A stretch of DNA of 64,000 nucleotides from Streptomyces flavochromogenes. Lineage in GTDB: Bacteria; Actinomycetota; Actinomycetes; Streptomycetales; Streptomycetaceae. The position numbers and the translations under genes were made by a program. The stretch covers positions 434,001 to 498,000 of the forward strand of contig NZ_JNZO01000001.1 of the NCBI RefSeq assembly GCF_000717595.1. The letters run 5' to 3'. The notes below the pieces were generated by a model that was not told where the DNA came from, did not search any database, and worked only from the letters and a program-made list of their open reading frames with translations. Of this stretch, positions 15,787 through 24,738 are shown in pieces; the stretch's first letter is position 1; the number at the start of each line of letters is the position of its first letter.

Positions 15787-18700
15787 TCACGGAGTGGTGA
15801 CACGGGCCGTGCGCAGCTCGGCCAGCTCGGCCGCGAGCCGTCGCATACCCGCGCCGACCTGTGGATCTCCGCTGTCGCCGAGGGCGCGGGCGCACTCGGC
15901 GAGGGAGGTTTCCGCCTCGTCGAGGCGCCCGGTGCGCAGCCGGATCTCGGCGAGGGTGACGAGGGTGTAGGGCAGGCACCAGGTGGATCCCAGGGTGCGG
16001 GCGAGCTTCACGGCGGACTCGGCGAGCGCGTCGGCCCTCTGGTGGGCTCCGACGAGGAGCTCGGCCCCTGCCAGGTTGCTCTGGTCGAACGCGAGGACGG
16101 AGGGGTCTCCTGTCCGCCGGGTGAGGGCGACGGCCTGTCGGGCGAGGTCGCGGGCCGCCTCCATCCGTCCCTCCTTGCGGGCGAGTTCACCGACCACGGA
16201 CAGGGCGCTGGACTGGAGGGCCACATCGCCCGCCCGGGTGGCCGCCTCCAGCGCCCGACCTGCGGTCAGCCGGGCGTCGCGGGGGCGGTCGGCCACGAGC
16301 AGCGAGGCGGAACGAACGGTGAGCAGCCGTGCGTGGAGCGGAAGTCGTACCCGTTCGGGCAGGTGGGCCATGGCGTCCTCTGCCCGGTCTGCGGCGAGCG
16401 CGGCGTCGACGGGACGGCCCGCGTGGAAACTGAGGGCCGCGGTGGAGACGTAGAGGGAGGCGCGCTCTTCGGCGGTTGCGGTGGCGGCCGTCGCGGCGAG
16501 TTCGGTGAGAGCGACGAGGCCGTCCTCGGGCCGCCCTGACCGGCCGAGAACCTCCGCGAGCGCCACCGTGGCACGTCGGGCAGCGGACCTGTCGCCGGCG
16601 TCGAACAGCTCTCGACGGGCCCTGCGCAGGGTGTCCTCCGCCTCTCCGTAGCGGGCGGCGCGGCGCAGCACGTCGGCCCGGTCGAGGCGGACGAGAGCCG
16701 CGGTGGGGTCGCCCTCGGCGTCCAGCCTGGCGATCAGCTCCTCGTAGTAGCCGCAGGCGGTGTCGTTGGCGTAGAGGGCAGCGGCGCGCTGTGCGGCACG
16801 ACGGAGGAACTCGGGGGCGCGGGCGTCGTCGGCGCGGGAGAGGTGGTAGGCGACGGTGTCCACCGCGTCGGGCCGTACGCCCAGGACGGCGTCGGCGTAA
16901 GCGGAATGCAGCAACCGGCGCGCAGATTTGCCGAGTTGGTCCGCACAGGCGAGGCGGACCAGGGGGTGCCGGAAGGCGTAGCCGGGGCTGGGGCGGCCGG
17001 CGATGACGCTGTCACGTTCGTCGACCAGACCCGCTTCGCCGGCGGCGTCCAGCGCGGCGACGACGGCCGGGCCGCTCAGCGGCGGGTGCATGCCGCGGGA
17101 CGCGACCGGCTCCAGCTCGGCCAGGGCGACCGTGCCGCGCCCGGCGACGGCGAGCGCGGAGAGAGCCCGGCGGGCGTCTGTGGGCAGGCGTGCCAGGCGC
17201 TGGGCGACGAGGCCTCTGATCCGGTCGGGGATCTCGACTTCCTCCGGGGCGGAGCCGGTGCGTATTCCGTGCGCGCGTCGTTCGGCGGGCTGCCCGGCAG
17301 CGAGCTCCAAGGCGAACAAAGGGTTGCCGAGCGAGAGTTCGAAGATGCGGGAGACGTCAGCGGGTAGGCCTTCGGGCGACTGGTCACGGGTGGCGAGGGT
17401 GGCGAGCTCGTCACAGTGTGCGCGGCCGAGCCGCAACAGGTCGATCTCGATGGCCATCCGGCGGCTGATGAACGCGTCCAGGGCATAGGCCTCTCCTCCG
17501 CCTGTCGTGGCGGGCTCGTCGCGGCGGGTGCCGATGAACCGCCAGCGCCGGGTGTGAGCGGTGCGGACGAGGTGGTGCAGCAGGCTGAGCGAGCCGGGGT
17601 CGACGCTGTGCAGGTCGTCGAGGACGACCAGGACGGGGCGGACGGCAGCGAGGTCGGTGAGCATCCCCGACACGGCGCGGAAGAGACGGCCGCGTTCCTC
17701 CTCGGGGCTTCCGACGGCGGGCGGCGGTGCCCCGAGGCTGGGAAGGAGGGCGGCGAGGGCGGGGTGTTCGGCACCGAAAGCGGCGCGCTCGTCCAGAGGG
17801 CAGGCGGCGAGATAGCTGTCGAGCGCCTCGGCGAACACTCCGTAGGGCGTCTGCCCCTCTGCCTCGTGGACCGCGCCCCACAGCACGGTGACCCCGCTTC
17901 CGGCGGCCTTGCGGGCGGCCTCGGCGACCAGCCGGGTCTTGCCGATGCCCGCCTCGCCGCGGACGAGCACCAGCGCGCCGCCAGTGGCAGAAGTGGCGTG
18001 TTCGGTGAGGAGATTCAGGGACCGCTGACGGCCGATCAGGGGCAATGGGGCGGGCTGCCGTATCGCCGCGGGCAGCGGCTGGGGCCGTACGCCGACCGGG
18101 ACGGGTTGGCGCGGGGCGATGGCGGCGAGCGCCGAGCGGTGCAGTTCCTCGAACTCGGCCGAGGGCCTCACGCCCAGCTCCTCGGAGAGCGCCTCCCGGC
18201 AGGCGTGGTACTGCTGGACGGCGAGGCGCGGCTGCCCGGTGTCGAGGAAGGTGCGCGCGAGCAGCAGATGCCTGGCCTCGTCGGTGGGCACGTCCTCGAC
18301 CGCGCCGCGCAACACCTGGAGGGCCTGTTCGGGCTGCCCCTGGGCGATCAGCCGTTCGCTGAGGCCCGAAGTGAGATGGTCGCGCAGCCGACCCAGTGCC
18401 GTCCGGGGAGCTTGGACCCAGTCCTCGTACCGGTCCTCGGGGAGGAGCTCGGGGCCCAGGGCGGCGCGCGCGACGGACATCGCGTCGAGGTTCCCGGTAC
18501 GCAGCGCCTCGCGAGCGGCGGCCTCCCACTCCTCGACGTCCACCAGCACCGTGTCGGGTGCCAGCCTCAGCAGGTCCCCTTCGGAGAGGAGGTAGGCGGA
18601 TCCGGCGCGGGGGGCCAGCTCGGGTTCGAGGGCGTGGCGTGCGGCGTGGAGGGCGACGCGCAGGTTGCGCAGCCCGGTGGCCGGAGCGGCCTCGGGCCAC

Positions 18701-18897
18701 ATGACGTCCATGACCTCTTCGCGGTGCCGGGTACGCTCCGGTGCCACCGCGAGGAGTTTCACCAGGGTCCGTCCGGTGGTGCGCCGCCAGCGCTCGGCGA
18801 CGGGCGCTCCGTTCTCCCGGCTGACGCGGAATCCGCCGAGCAGTCGGATCCGGAGGGGGACGGGCCCGGATCCGGACTGCGCTGCGGCTATGGACAT
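15787..18897 (-). CDS. BTAD/STAND transcriptional regulator (AfsR/SARP-like, regulator 1)
   Basis: Predicted 1036 residues. The N-terminal OmpR-like winged helix (LRIRLLGGFRV to about 110) and BTAD helices (about 115-255, with QQYHACREALSEELGV) define the SARP type. An NTPase domain follows with intact Walker A GEAGIGKT (314-321) and Walker B VLVVLDDLHS, then the GNPLFALEL motif, and TPR-like helical repeats fill the remaining C-terminal part. ATG 18897 is preferred: TAGGAT lies 7 nt before it, so the mRNA may be leaderless, and no Shine-Dalgarno is seen. An in-frame ATG at 18945 is the alternative. It probably activates the TusA-subtilase operon directly downstream. Such STAND regulators oligomerise upon ligand and ATP binding; the ligand is unknown. 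Confidence 0.9.
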   Translation of the reverse strand: MSIAAAQSGSGPVPLRIRLLGGFRVSRENGAPVAERWRRTTGRTLVKLLAVAPERTRHREEVMDVMWPEAAPATGLRNLRVALHAARHALEPELAPRAGSAYLLSEGDLLRLAPDTVLVDVEEWEAAAREALRTGNLDAMSVARAALGPELLPEDRYEDWVQAPRTALGRLRDHLTSGLSERLIAQGQPEQALQVLRGAVEDVPTDEARHLLLARTFLDTGQPRLAVQQYHACREALSEELGVRPSAEFEELHRSALAAIAPRQPVPVGVRPQPLPAAIRQPAPLPLIGRQRSLNLLTEHATSATGGALVLVRGEAGIGKTRLVAEAARKAAGSGVTVLWGAVHEAEGQTPYGVFAEALDSYLAACPLDERAAFGAEHPALAALLPSLGAPPPAVGSPEEERGRLFRAVSGMLTDLAAVRPVLVVLDDLHSVDPGSLSLLHHLVRTAHTRRWRFIGTRRDEPATTGGGEAYALDAFISRRMAIEIDLLRLGRAHCDELATLATRDQSPEGLPADVSRIFELSLGNPLFALELAAGQPAERRAHGIRTGSAPEEVEIPDRIRGLVAQRLARLPTDARRALSALAVAGRGTVALAELEPVASRGMHPPLSGPAVVAALDAAGEAGLVDERDSVIAGRPSPGYAFRHPLVRLACADQLGKSARRLLHSAYADAVLGVRPDAVDTVAYHLSRADDARAPEFLRRAAQRAAALYANDTACGYYEELIARLDAEGDPTAALVRLDRADVLRRAARYGEAEDTLRRARRELFDAGDRSAARRATVALAEVLGRSGRPEDGLVALTELAATAATATAEERASLYVSTAALSFHAGRPVDAALAADRAEDAMAHLPERVRLPLHARLLTVRSASLLVADRPRDARLTAGRALEAATRAGDVALQSSALSVVGELARKEGRMEAARDLARQAVALTRRTGDPSVLAFDQSNLAGAELLVGAHQRADALAESAVKLARTLGSTWCLPYTLVTLAEIRLRTGRLDEAETSLAECARALGDSGDPQVGAGMRRLAAELAELRTARVTTP

Positions 18898-18904
18898 GTG
18901 AGGG

Positions 18905-18910
18905 ATCCTA
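18905..18910 (-). promoter_or_regulatory. -10 box TAGGAT implying a leaderless BTAD regulator 1 transcript
   Basis: TAGGAT on the minus strand ends 7 nt before ATG 18897. Transcription would then begin at or next to the A of the start codon. The absence of a ribosome-binding site supports this. No clear -35 was found at 16-18 bp, which would fit an activator-dependent promoter. Confidence 0.45.
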
Positions 18911-18953
18911 GCGATCGGTCCTTCTCCTAACGAGACCCGATTCATGCCAGGGC

Positions 18954-18969
18954 GTTACGGGTGGATCAC
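18954..18969 (-). promoter_or_regulatory. Weak SARP-type direct repeat upstream of BTAD regulator 1
   Basis: On the minus strand GTGAT and GTAAC repeat at an 11-bp interval, as in the class A elements but with one mismatch. No -10 box follows at 10 nt (GAATCG is found). It might be an autoregulatory site; chance is a real alternative. Confidence 0.3.
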
Positions 18970-19058
18970 GTCCGGCCCGGTACCGGATCACACCCTGCCC
19001 GGCGCCGTCCCCAGGCGTGACCTGGACGTCGAGGCCGTACGGCGTCCGGGCTGCGGCC

Positions 19059-19078
19059 CCCACTCTGCCGAGAGTGGG
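19059..19078 (-). terminator. Hairpin after subtilase 2
   Basis: CCCACTCT and AGAGTGGG form a perfect 8-bp stem with loop GCCG, beginning 29 bp past the subtilase 2 stop. No U-tract follows, as is common for streptomycete terminators. Confidence 0.6.
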
Positions 19079-19107
19079 AGCTACAGCCCGTCGGCGTACG
19101 TGGTGGG

Positions 19108-22100
19108 TCAGTTCACGACCCGGACCGCGTTCAGGACCGTCTGGTCGAGGGTGCTGCCCGCGGCGTTCGTGCCCCGGACGCGCAGCGAGACGGTCTCCGC
19201 GTGGCGCGGAGGATTGATGCCGACGGTGGCCGTGCGATCGGTGACGTCGCTCCGCAGGGTGGTCCAGGTGCTGCCGCCGTCGTACGAGACACCGATCGTC
19301 GCGCCGGTGAGGCGCGAGTGTGCACCGGGGTTGCGGAAGGTGACCTCCAGGCGATGAGTGCGGGCCGCGTCGACGGTGCTGTCAAGAGCGACACCGTCCA
19401 GGACGTAGTCGGCGTCGAGGAGCGACAGCGTCTCCCAGTCGACGCCGGCGGGCTGTGCCGAGTCGAAGGTCCAGGCGGTGTGGGCCTCGGTACTGACGCC
19501 CCACCAGGCCTCGGTGCGCTTGGCGTCGAGCTCGAACCGGTACGAGGACTTCGCCGCCGGAAGTCCGGTGATCCGTGCGTAGGCCACCGGCGCGGCTCCC
19601 AGGAACTGCCCGTCGCGGTAGGCCCGGAACTCGTTGGTGTCACCGGGTCGCATCGACACTCCCTCCCAGGAACCGGCGGCTGCCGAGGCCCACACAGGGA
19701 TCTGGACGAGCATGCCCTCGTCGTTGCGCGAAGCGGGCATGCCGGTGTCGGGCGAGGTTGCGGTGCTCGGCGTCGCTGCCCGCATCACCGGCTTGAACCA
19801 CTCTTCGGTGACGGTCGTTCCGGCCGTGTACGGCTTGAGCGGGGCCAGCATCGCGGGACCGTTGCCGAGCGGCACGGCGACCCGCTGCCACTTGGCGTCC
19901 TTCGCGTTGACGTAGACGCGCTGCGTGGTGCCGAAGGTGAGCGCGCCGAAGCCGCCGGAGCCGCGACCGGTGATCTCGCTGTACCCGAGCCAGCCGTCCT
20001 GGCTGCCCTTGAGGGCTGCCGGGTCGGCGGCGGGCGAGTAGTTCTTCAGCTTGATCCCGGCGAGTTCCGAGGCCGTGGGAGCGTACGTCTGGTCGGCGGC
20101 GATCCCGTCGGCCGTTCCGCGCACCAGCCCGTAGGCGTAAGAGGGGTGGCTCTCCACGGTCAGCTTGACCGTCACCGGACCCTCGGCCAGCGCAGCCGCG
20201 ACCCGGTCACCGCTGCTCTTGGGAACACCGAAGACCGGGACCGTGCTCGGGTACGTGCCGACCTGCCGGTCGTCGATCTCGTTGACGACCATCACCGCGG
20301 CGGCGCCGGCGGCGATCAGCCGTGGAAGGACGGTGTAGATGTCCTCCCCTCCCTCGCGGAAGAGGGCCAGCCTGTCCCCGACGGGGTGCTCGGCCAGCTC
20401 GGCCGCCGAGCCGTGTCCGACGTCCACGGTGGCGTAGGAGCGGGTGCCGTCGAACCGGCCCGACGCGAGGAAGGACTCGGCGGCCAGGTCGAGCATGCCG
20501 GAGCGGAGCTGTGCCCTCGCGATGACGGGCGGGCTCTGGAGGATCCAGTTGGTGGTGAGGCCGAACGTTCCGTCCCGCGGCTTCGAGGCCGGGATGGCCC
20601 ACTGGTGGCCGCCGGCCCTGCCCAGCACGATGGTGCTGGTGACGCCGAAGTTCTGCTCGGCGGAGCGTCTGCCGACGGCGAGGATCAGGTTCCGCAGTTC
20701 GCTGCGCTCGGGGGTCGTCGCCTTGACGGGTACGGCGTCGCGGCCGTCGGCGGTGACGCTCATGTCCTGGTCGCCGACGGTGATGTCGGGTATCCCGAAG
20801 GAGACGTACTCCTGGCCCTGCTGGAGGTGTCCCACGATCGTGTAGCGGCCCGGCTGGACCTGGGCGGAACCGATACCGCCCGCTCCGAGCCGGATCGACG
20901 TCGGGGCCCTGTCGGCACGCAGGTCGTAGAGGAAGGCCGAGGTGCCCGTCGTCGGGGCGGTGCCGTCCGGCATCACGCCCTTGAAGGTCAGTTTCACCGT
21001 GGGCTGCTGCCGGTTGAGCGCCACGGTGGCGTGCGCGGTCACTCCGTCGCCGGTCGCGGTGACCGTGCCCGTGTAGGTGCCGTACGCCGAGGCCAGGTCG
21101 GGGGCGACGGTGACCGCCACCTCGCTGCTCCCGCGCGCCGGCACGGTCACGGTGTCGGCCCCCAGCGTGAGGGCGCCTTCCGCGACCGCTCCGGTCGCGT
21201 CCAGCGTGAGCGCGCCGGTCAGGGCGAGCGTGACGGGCCGGTCCGCGGTGTTGTGGAAGGTGATCTGCCGGGTGACCGGTTCGGCCGCGCCGCGGGGCGC
21301 GACCGTGCCGAAGGAGGCATTGGTCGCCCACACGGTCTGTTCCAGGGCGGCGGGCACGTCGGTACGGCCCGAGCCTTCCGCGAAGGCCCCGGAGCCGACC
21401 ACGGCGGCGGCCGACATGAGGGCGCCCTTGATGTCGGCGGCCGTCCAGTCGGGGTGCGCCCCGGCAAGGATGGCGGCAGCACCCGCGACGTGCGGGGTGG
21501 CCATCGAGGTGCCGCTGGCCGCCGTGTAGTGCGCGTCGGCGGGGGTGCCCATGGTGGTGCCCGCGGCGCGTGCCGCGACGATGTTCACCCCCGGGGCGGC
21601 GATGTCGGGCTTCAGCGCGCTGTCCCGGAGGCGGGGGCCCCTACTGGAGAACGACGCGATCCTGTCCTGCTTGTCGACGGCCGCGACGGTCAGCGCGGAG
21701 TCGGCCGAGCCCGGTGAGCCGATGGTGGTGGCGCCGGGCCCGGTGTTGCCCGCGGCGATGACGAAGAGCGCCCCGGTCTCGGCGGTCAGCTCGTTGACGG
21801 CCGTGCTGAGCGGGTCGGTGCCGTCGGTGGCCGCGGCGGTCCCCAGGCTCATGCTGATGACCTTGGCCCCGTTGCGCGCGGCCCACTCCATCCCGCCCAG
21901 GACCGACGAGTCGCTGCCCTGGCCGGCGTCGTTGAGGACCTTCCCGACCATGAGGTCCGCGCCCGGGGCGACCCCCTTGTTCCTCCCGCCCGACGCGGCC
22001 CCGGTTCCGCCGACCGTGGACGCGACATGGGTGCCGTGGCCGTGGTGGTCGACGGCGTCGCCGGTCTCGGTGAAGTTGCGGGCCTCGGTGATCCGTCCGG

Positions 22101-22827
22101 CCAGGTCGGGATGGGTGGCGTCGACGCCCGTGTCGAGGACGGCGACCTTCACACCCTTTCCGTCGAAGCCCTTCGCCCAGGCTTCGGGGGCGCCGATCTG
22201 CGGGACGCTCTCGGCCAGGGTGGCCCTGACCTTGCCGTCGAGCCACACCTTCTCGACACCGCCGGCCAGCCTCTTCGCGGTCGCGCCCCGCGCGGCGGAG
22301 CGCAGCCCCTTCCAGAACGCGCCGGTGCGCGGCGCGGCGACCACGGCGGCCGTCGCGTCGAGAGCCGCCACCGTCCGCACCGGCTCGGCACCGGCCGGGA
22401 GAGGAGCGGACTCCTCGGCGTGGCGCACGATGAGGGGCAGATCCGCACCGTCGGCGTATCCCTGGGCGATCAGCCCGTCGATGTCGAAGAGCCGCGTGTC
22501 GAGTGCGCCCGCGTCGAGCAGGGACCGCACCTCTTCGGGGATGACGGTGATGTCGGTGCCGTACTGCTGGATCTCGGCGACGCCGCTGGGGCTGTCCGCG
22601 TCCGGTGCGAACGTGACGATCCGCTGATCGCCCGTGCCGGTGACCACCACGCTGTCACCGGTGATCAGGCGGACCGTGTGGGCCGCGACGGCTGACTTCG
22701 ACGGGTTCAGCGCCGTCAGGCGCGCCTCGCCCTCGGTGTCCGATCCCGTCGCGGGTGCGGTGCCCGCGGCGGCGAGGAGCGCGGTCAGCGCCAGCGCCAC
22801 GGAGCCCTGTGCTACAGGTCTGCGCAT
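19108..22827 (-). CDS. Secreted S8 subtilisin-like serine peptidase with PA-type insert (subtilase 2)
   Basis: Predicted 1239 residues. ATG 22827 gives a standard signal peptide (RR, hydrophobic to about 25, cleavage near APATGS). The prodomain reaches about 210. The triad is Asp232 (VAVLDTG), His264 (GHGTH) and Ser441 (SGTSMA); the oxyanion Asn is in AAGNTGP. Beta-sandwich repeats follow. Near residues 805-860 a segment (REGGEDIYTVLPRLIAAGA, then AAVMVVNEID) looks like a protease-associated domain, which usually shapes substrate access. It is divergent from BTAD regulator 2 and carries a class B element upstream. A hairpin lies 29 bp downstream of the stop. It is paralogous to subtilases 3 and 4. 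Confidence 0.92.
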   Translation of the reverse strand: MRRPVAQGSVALALTALLAAAGTAPATGSDTEGEARLTALNPSKSAVAAHTVRLITGDSVVVTGTGDQRIVTFAPDADSPSGVAEIQQYGTDITVIPEEVRSLLDAGALDTRLFDIDGLIAQGYADGADLPLIVRHAEESAPLPAGAEPVRTVAALDATAAVVAAPRTGAFWKGLRSAARGATAKRLAGGVEKVWLDGKVRATLAESVPQIGAPEAWAKGFDGKGVKVAVLDTGVDATHPDLAGRITEARNFTETGDAVDHHGHGTHVASTVGGTGAASGGRNKGVAPGADLMVGKVLNDAGQGSDSSVLGGMEWAARNGAKVISMSLGTAAATDGTDPLSTAVNELTAETGALFVIAAGNTGPGATTIGSPGSADSALTVAAVDKQDRIASFSSRGPRLRDSALKPDIAAPGVNIVAARAAGTTMGTPADAHYTAASGTSMATPHVAGAAAILAGAHPDWTAADIKGALMSAAAVVGSGAFAEGSGRTDVPAALEQTVWATNASFGTVAPRGAAEPVTRQITFHNTADRPVTLALTGALTLDATGAVAEGALTLGADTVTVPARGSSEVAVTVAPDLASAYGTYTGTVTATGDGVTAHATVALNRQQPTVKLTFKGVMPDGTAPTTGTSAFLYDLRADRAPTSIRLGAGGIGSAQVQPGRYTIVGHLQQGQEYVSFGIPDITVGDQDMSVTADGRDAVPVKATTPERSELRNLILAVGRRSAEQNFGVTSTIVLGRAGGHQWAIPASKPRDGTFGLTTNWILQSPPVIARAQLRSGMLDLAAESFLASGRFDGTRSYATVDVGHGSAAELAEHPVGDRLALFREGGEDIYTVLPRLIAAGAAAVMVVNEIDDRQVGTYPSTVPVFGVPKSSGDRVAAALAEGPVTVKLTVESHPSYAYGLVRGTADGIAADQTYAPTASELAGIKLKNYSPAADPAALKGSQDGWLGYSEITGRGSGGFGALTFGTTQRVYVNAKDAKWQRVAVPLGNGPAMLAPLKPYTAGTTVTEEWFKPVMRAATPSTATSPDTGMPASRNDEGMLVQIPVWASAAAGSWEGVSMRPGDTNEFRAYRDGQFLGAAPVAYARITGLPAAKSSYRFELDAKRTEAWWGVSTEAHTAWTFDSAQPAGVDWETLSLLDADYVLDGVALDSTVDAARTHRLEVTFRNPGAHSRLTGATIGVSYDGGSTWTTLRSDVTDRTATVGINPPRHAETVSLRVRGTNAAGSTLDQTVLNAVRVVN

Positions 22828-22875
22828 GAGTGGGGTAACTCCCTTCCTAGGGCCCGGGGGTTCGAGCCCGCCGGA

Positions 22876-22932
22876 AGCCTGCGCGGCGTATGACGTGCGC
22901 AACAGGCCTCCCGCCCGGCGCTTTTGTGACAT
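22876..22932 (-). promoter_or_regulatory. Class B promoter of subtilase 2
   Basis: The minus strand carries ATGTCACAAAAGCGCC (22932-22917), then 35 nt, then CAGGCT (22881-22876), a weak -10 box. The same element and the same 35-nt spacing occur before subtilases 3 and 4. The poor -10 is consistent with activator dependence. Confidence 0.6.
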
Positions 22933-22973
22933 GGCGGTGAAGCGGCCCGGCACCCTCCGCTCCGCGCCCTCGG

Positions 22974-23006
22974 GGTAATGGCCGGGTAACGGTCGCCGCC
23001 TAACGT
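22974..23006 (+). promoter_or_regulatory. Class A (SARP-type) promoter of BTAD regulator 2
   Basis: GGTAAT (22974) and GGTAAC (22985) are direct repeats 11 bp apart; 10 nt later TAACGT (23001-23006) is the -10 box. It points to the regulator at 23044 and lies in the same intergenic region as the class B element for subtilase 2. Confidence 0.65.
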
Positions 23007-23043
23007 GCCCCGGACTCTCCATCGACCCTGAGCGGGGAACCCC

Positions 23044-24738
23044 ATGACATCAGCGCCGGCCGAACCACTGGACATCCAGCTCCTCGGCGGATTCCGCGTC
23101 CTGAGGAACGGGGTGGAGATCCCCGAGGACCGCTGGCCCCGGTCCGGCGCCCGCAGACTGCTGCGGACCCTCGCCCTGGCCGAGGGACGGCGCATGCGCC
23201 GCGACCGGCTGGCCGCACTGCTCTGGCCCCACGCGGAGCCGACCGCGGCGGCGGGCAGTCTGCGCGTCGCACTGCACGCGCTGCGCCGTTTCCTGGAACC
23301 GGAGTTGGCTCCGCGCGCCGCTTCCTCGTACGTACGGGCAGGGGCCGGTGGAGAACTGCGCCTGGCATCCGGCCTGGTCCGGGTGGACCTCTGGAGCCTA
23401 CGGGAGGCGGCTCGGCTGGAGCCTCTCTCGCCGGAGGCACTGGAGCGGGCGGCGCTCGGTCTGGTCCCCGAGTTGTTGCCCGACGACGAGACCGAGCCCC
23501 TCGTCGCGGAATGCCGGCGCGACGTGCGAGCACTGCGCCGGGAGACGGTGCTCGCGCTCGCTGCCGTGCACCGGGCGGGCGCCCACCCCGAACGGGCGGT
23601 CGGGCCGTTGCGGCGGGTCCTGACCGTCGACCCCACGGCCGGTGACGTCTGCCGGGCGCTCCTGGAGGTCCTGCTGCGGCTGGGCCGCCATGGGGAGGCC
23701 GTGGACCACTACCACCTGCACCGGAAAGCCCAGGCCCAGGCGCACGGTCTGGACCCGGACCCCTGTCTGCGGGAGCTGTTCGCGCGGGCGGTGGCCGGAC
23801 CGGGCCCGGCGGCCCCGTCGGTCGCCGCACGGACGACGGGCGCGTTCATCGGCCGACGGCGGGAGCTGGCCACACTGACGACGGTGCCGCGCCGCACCGA
23901 CCGCCCGGTCATGACGCTCACCGGAGAACCGGGGATCGGCCTGAGCCGGATGCTCCACGAGTCCGCTCGGGGCCTGGGGGCGCAAGGGGTCCGCGTCCTG
24001 CGGGTACGAGGTACCGTCGAGGGCACGAGCCCCTACACGGCGATGCTCACCGCGTTCGAGGAGCTGGTGCGGTACCTGCCCGCCCGGGCCAGGGCGGTGC
24101 TCGCAGACCGGTGTCCCGAGGCGACGGACCCCGAGGTGTCCCGGCGGGCGCCCACCCCACGGATGCTGTCGTCACTCTCGGACCTGCTTGCGGAGCTCTC
24201 TGATCTGCACCCGGTGGCGGTGCTGGTGGACGACGCCGAGCGACTGCCGCTACCGGCCCGGACGTTCCTGGGGCGGTTGATACGGCGGTGCGCCCGCCGT
24301 CCGGTGCGGTTCGTCGTGGCACACCGGCAGCGAGACGCGGTAGTGCCGCACCTGGGCACTCCAGGGCAGGAATGGGTGCTCGGGCGGTTGAGCACGGCCC
24401 AATGCGCCCGTCTGGTGGGACCCCTCCGAGCGGCCGAGATCCACCGGTCCTCGGGCGGGAACCCGCTGTTCGCACTGTCTGTGGCGCGGGGAACGCTGAG
24501 CCGGGCCACGGTGACGGACCGGTTGCGTCACGAACCCCCCGCCGTGGCGGAGTTGCTCGATCTCCTGGCACAAGCGCCGACACCCCTGTCGCCCGCTCAG
24601 GTGCGGATGTCAGGGGTGCCGGGATCCGCGCTGGACCGGGCGGTCCGCGCGGGCTGGGTACGCCGCTCACGCGGACCGGTGTACGAGCCGGTGCTGCCGG
24701 CCGTCCGGACGGCGCTGTCGGACGGCCGGCGGGACGGG
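23044..24738 (+). CDS. Truncated BTAD/STAND regulator with degenerate Walker A and no own stop codon (regulator 2)
   Basis: From ATG 23044 a winged helix (LDIQLLGGFRV), a BTAD domain (to about 250) and an NTPase-like domain are readable. The P-loop is GEPGIGLS (294-301): the invariant Lys is Leu300, and Walker B is weakened to VLVDDAER, so ATP hydrolysis is doubtful. Recognisable sequence ends near residue 565, at a hairpin that also ends the convergent subtilase 3 gene. The TPR half found in regulators 1 and 3 is missing. No in-frame stop occurs until 27099, far inside the antisense of subtilase 3, so the end given marks only where regulator-like sequence stops. Either a deletion removed the 3' part, or a long read-through protein or non-stop transcript is made. 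The promoter is class A. Confidence 0.75.
24696..24730. terminator. Strong hairpin between convergent regulator 2 and subtilase 3
   Basis: Arms 24696-24707 and 24719-24730 pair perfectly over 12 bp (GCCGGCCGTCCG and its complement) around an 11-nt loop. It starts 8 bp past the subtilase 3 stop. For the + strand gene it lies inside the open reading frame, before any stop codon. Confidence 0.75.

Noticed and set aside
19201..21717. An 838-codon + strand frame inside subtilase 2
   Set aside because: Same explanation: complement-strand shadow without motifs or ribosome-binding site.
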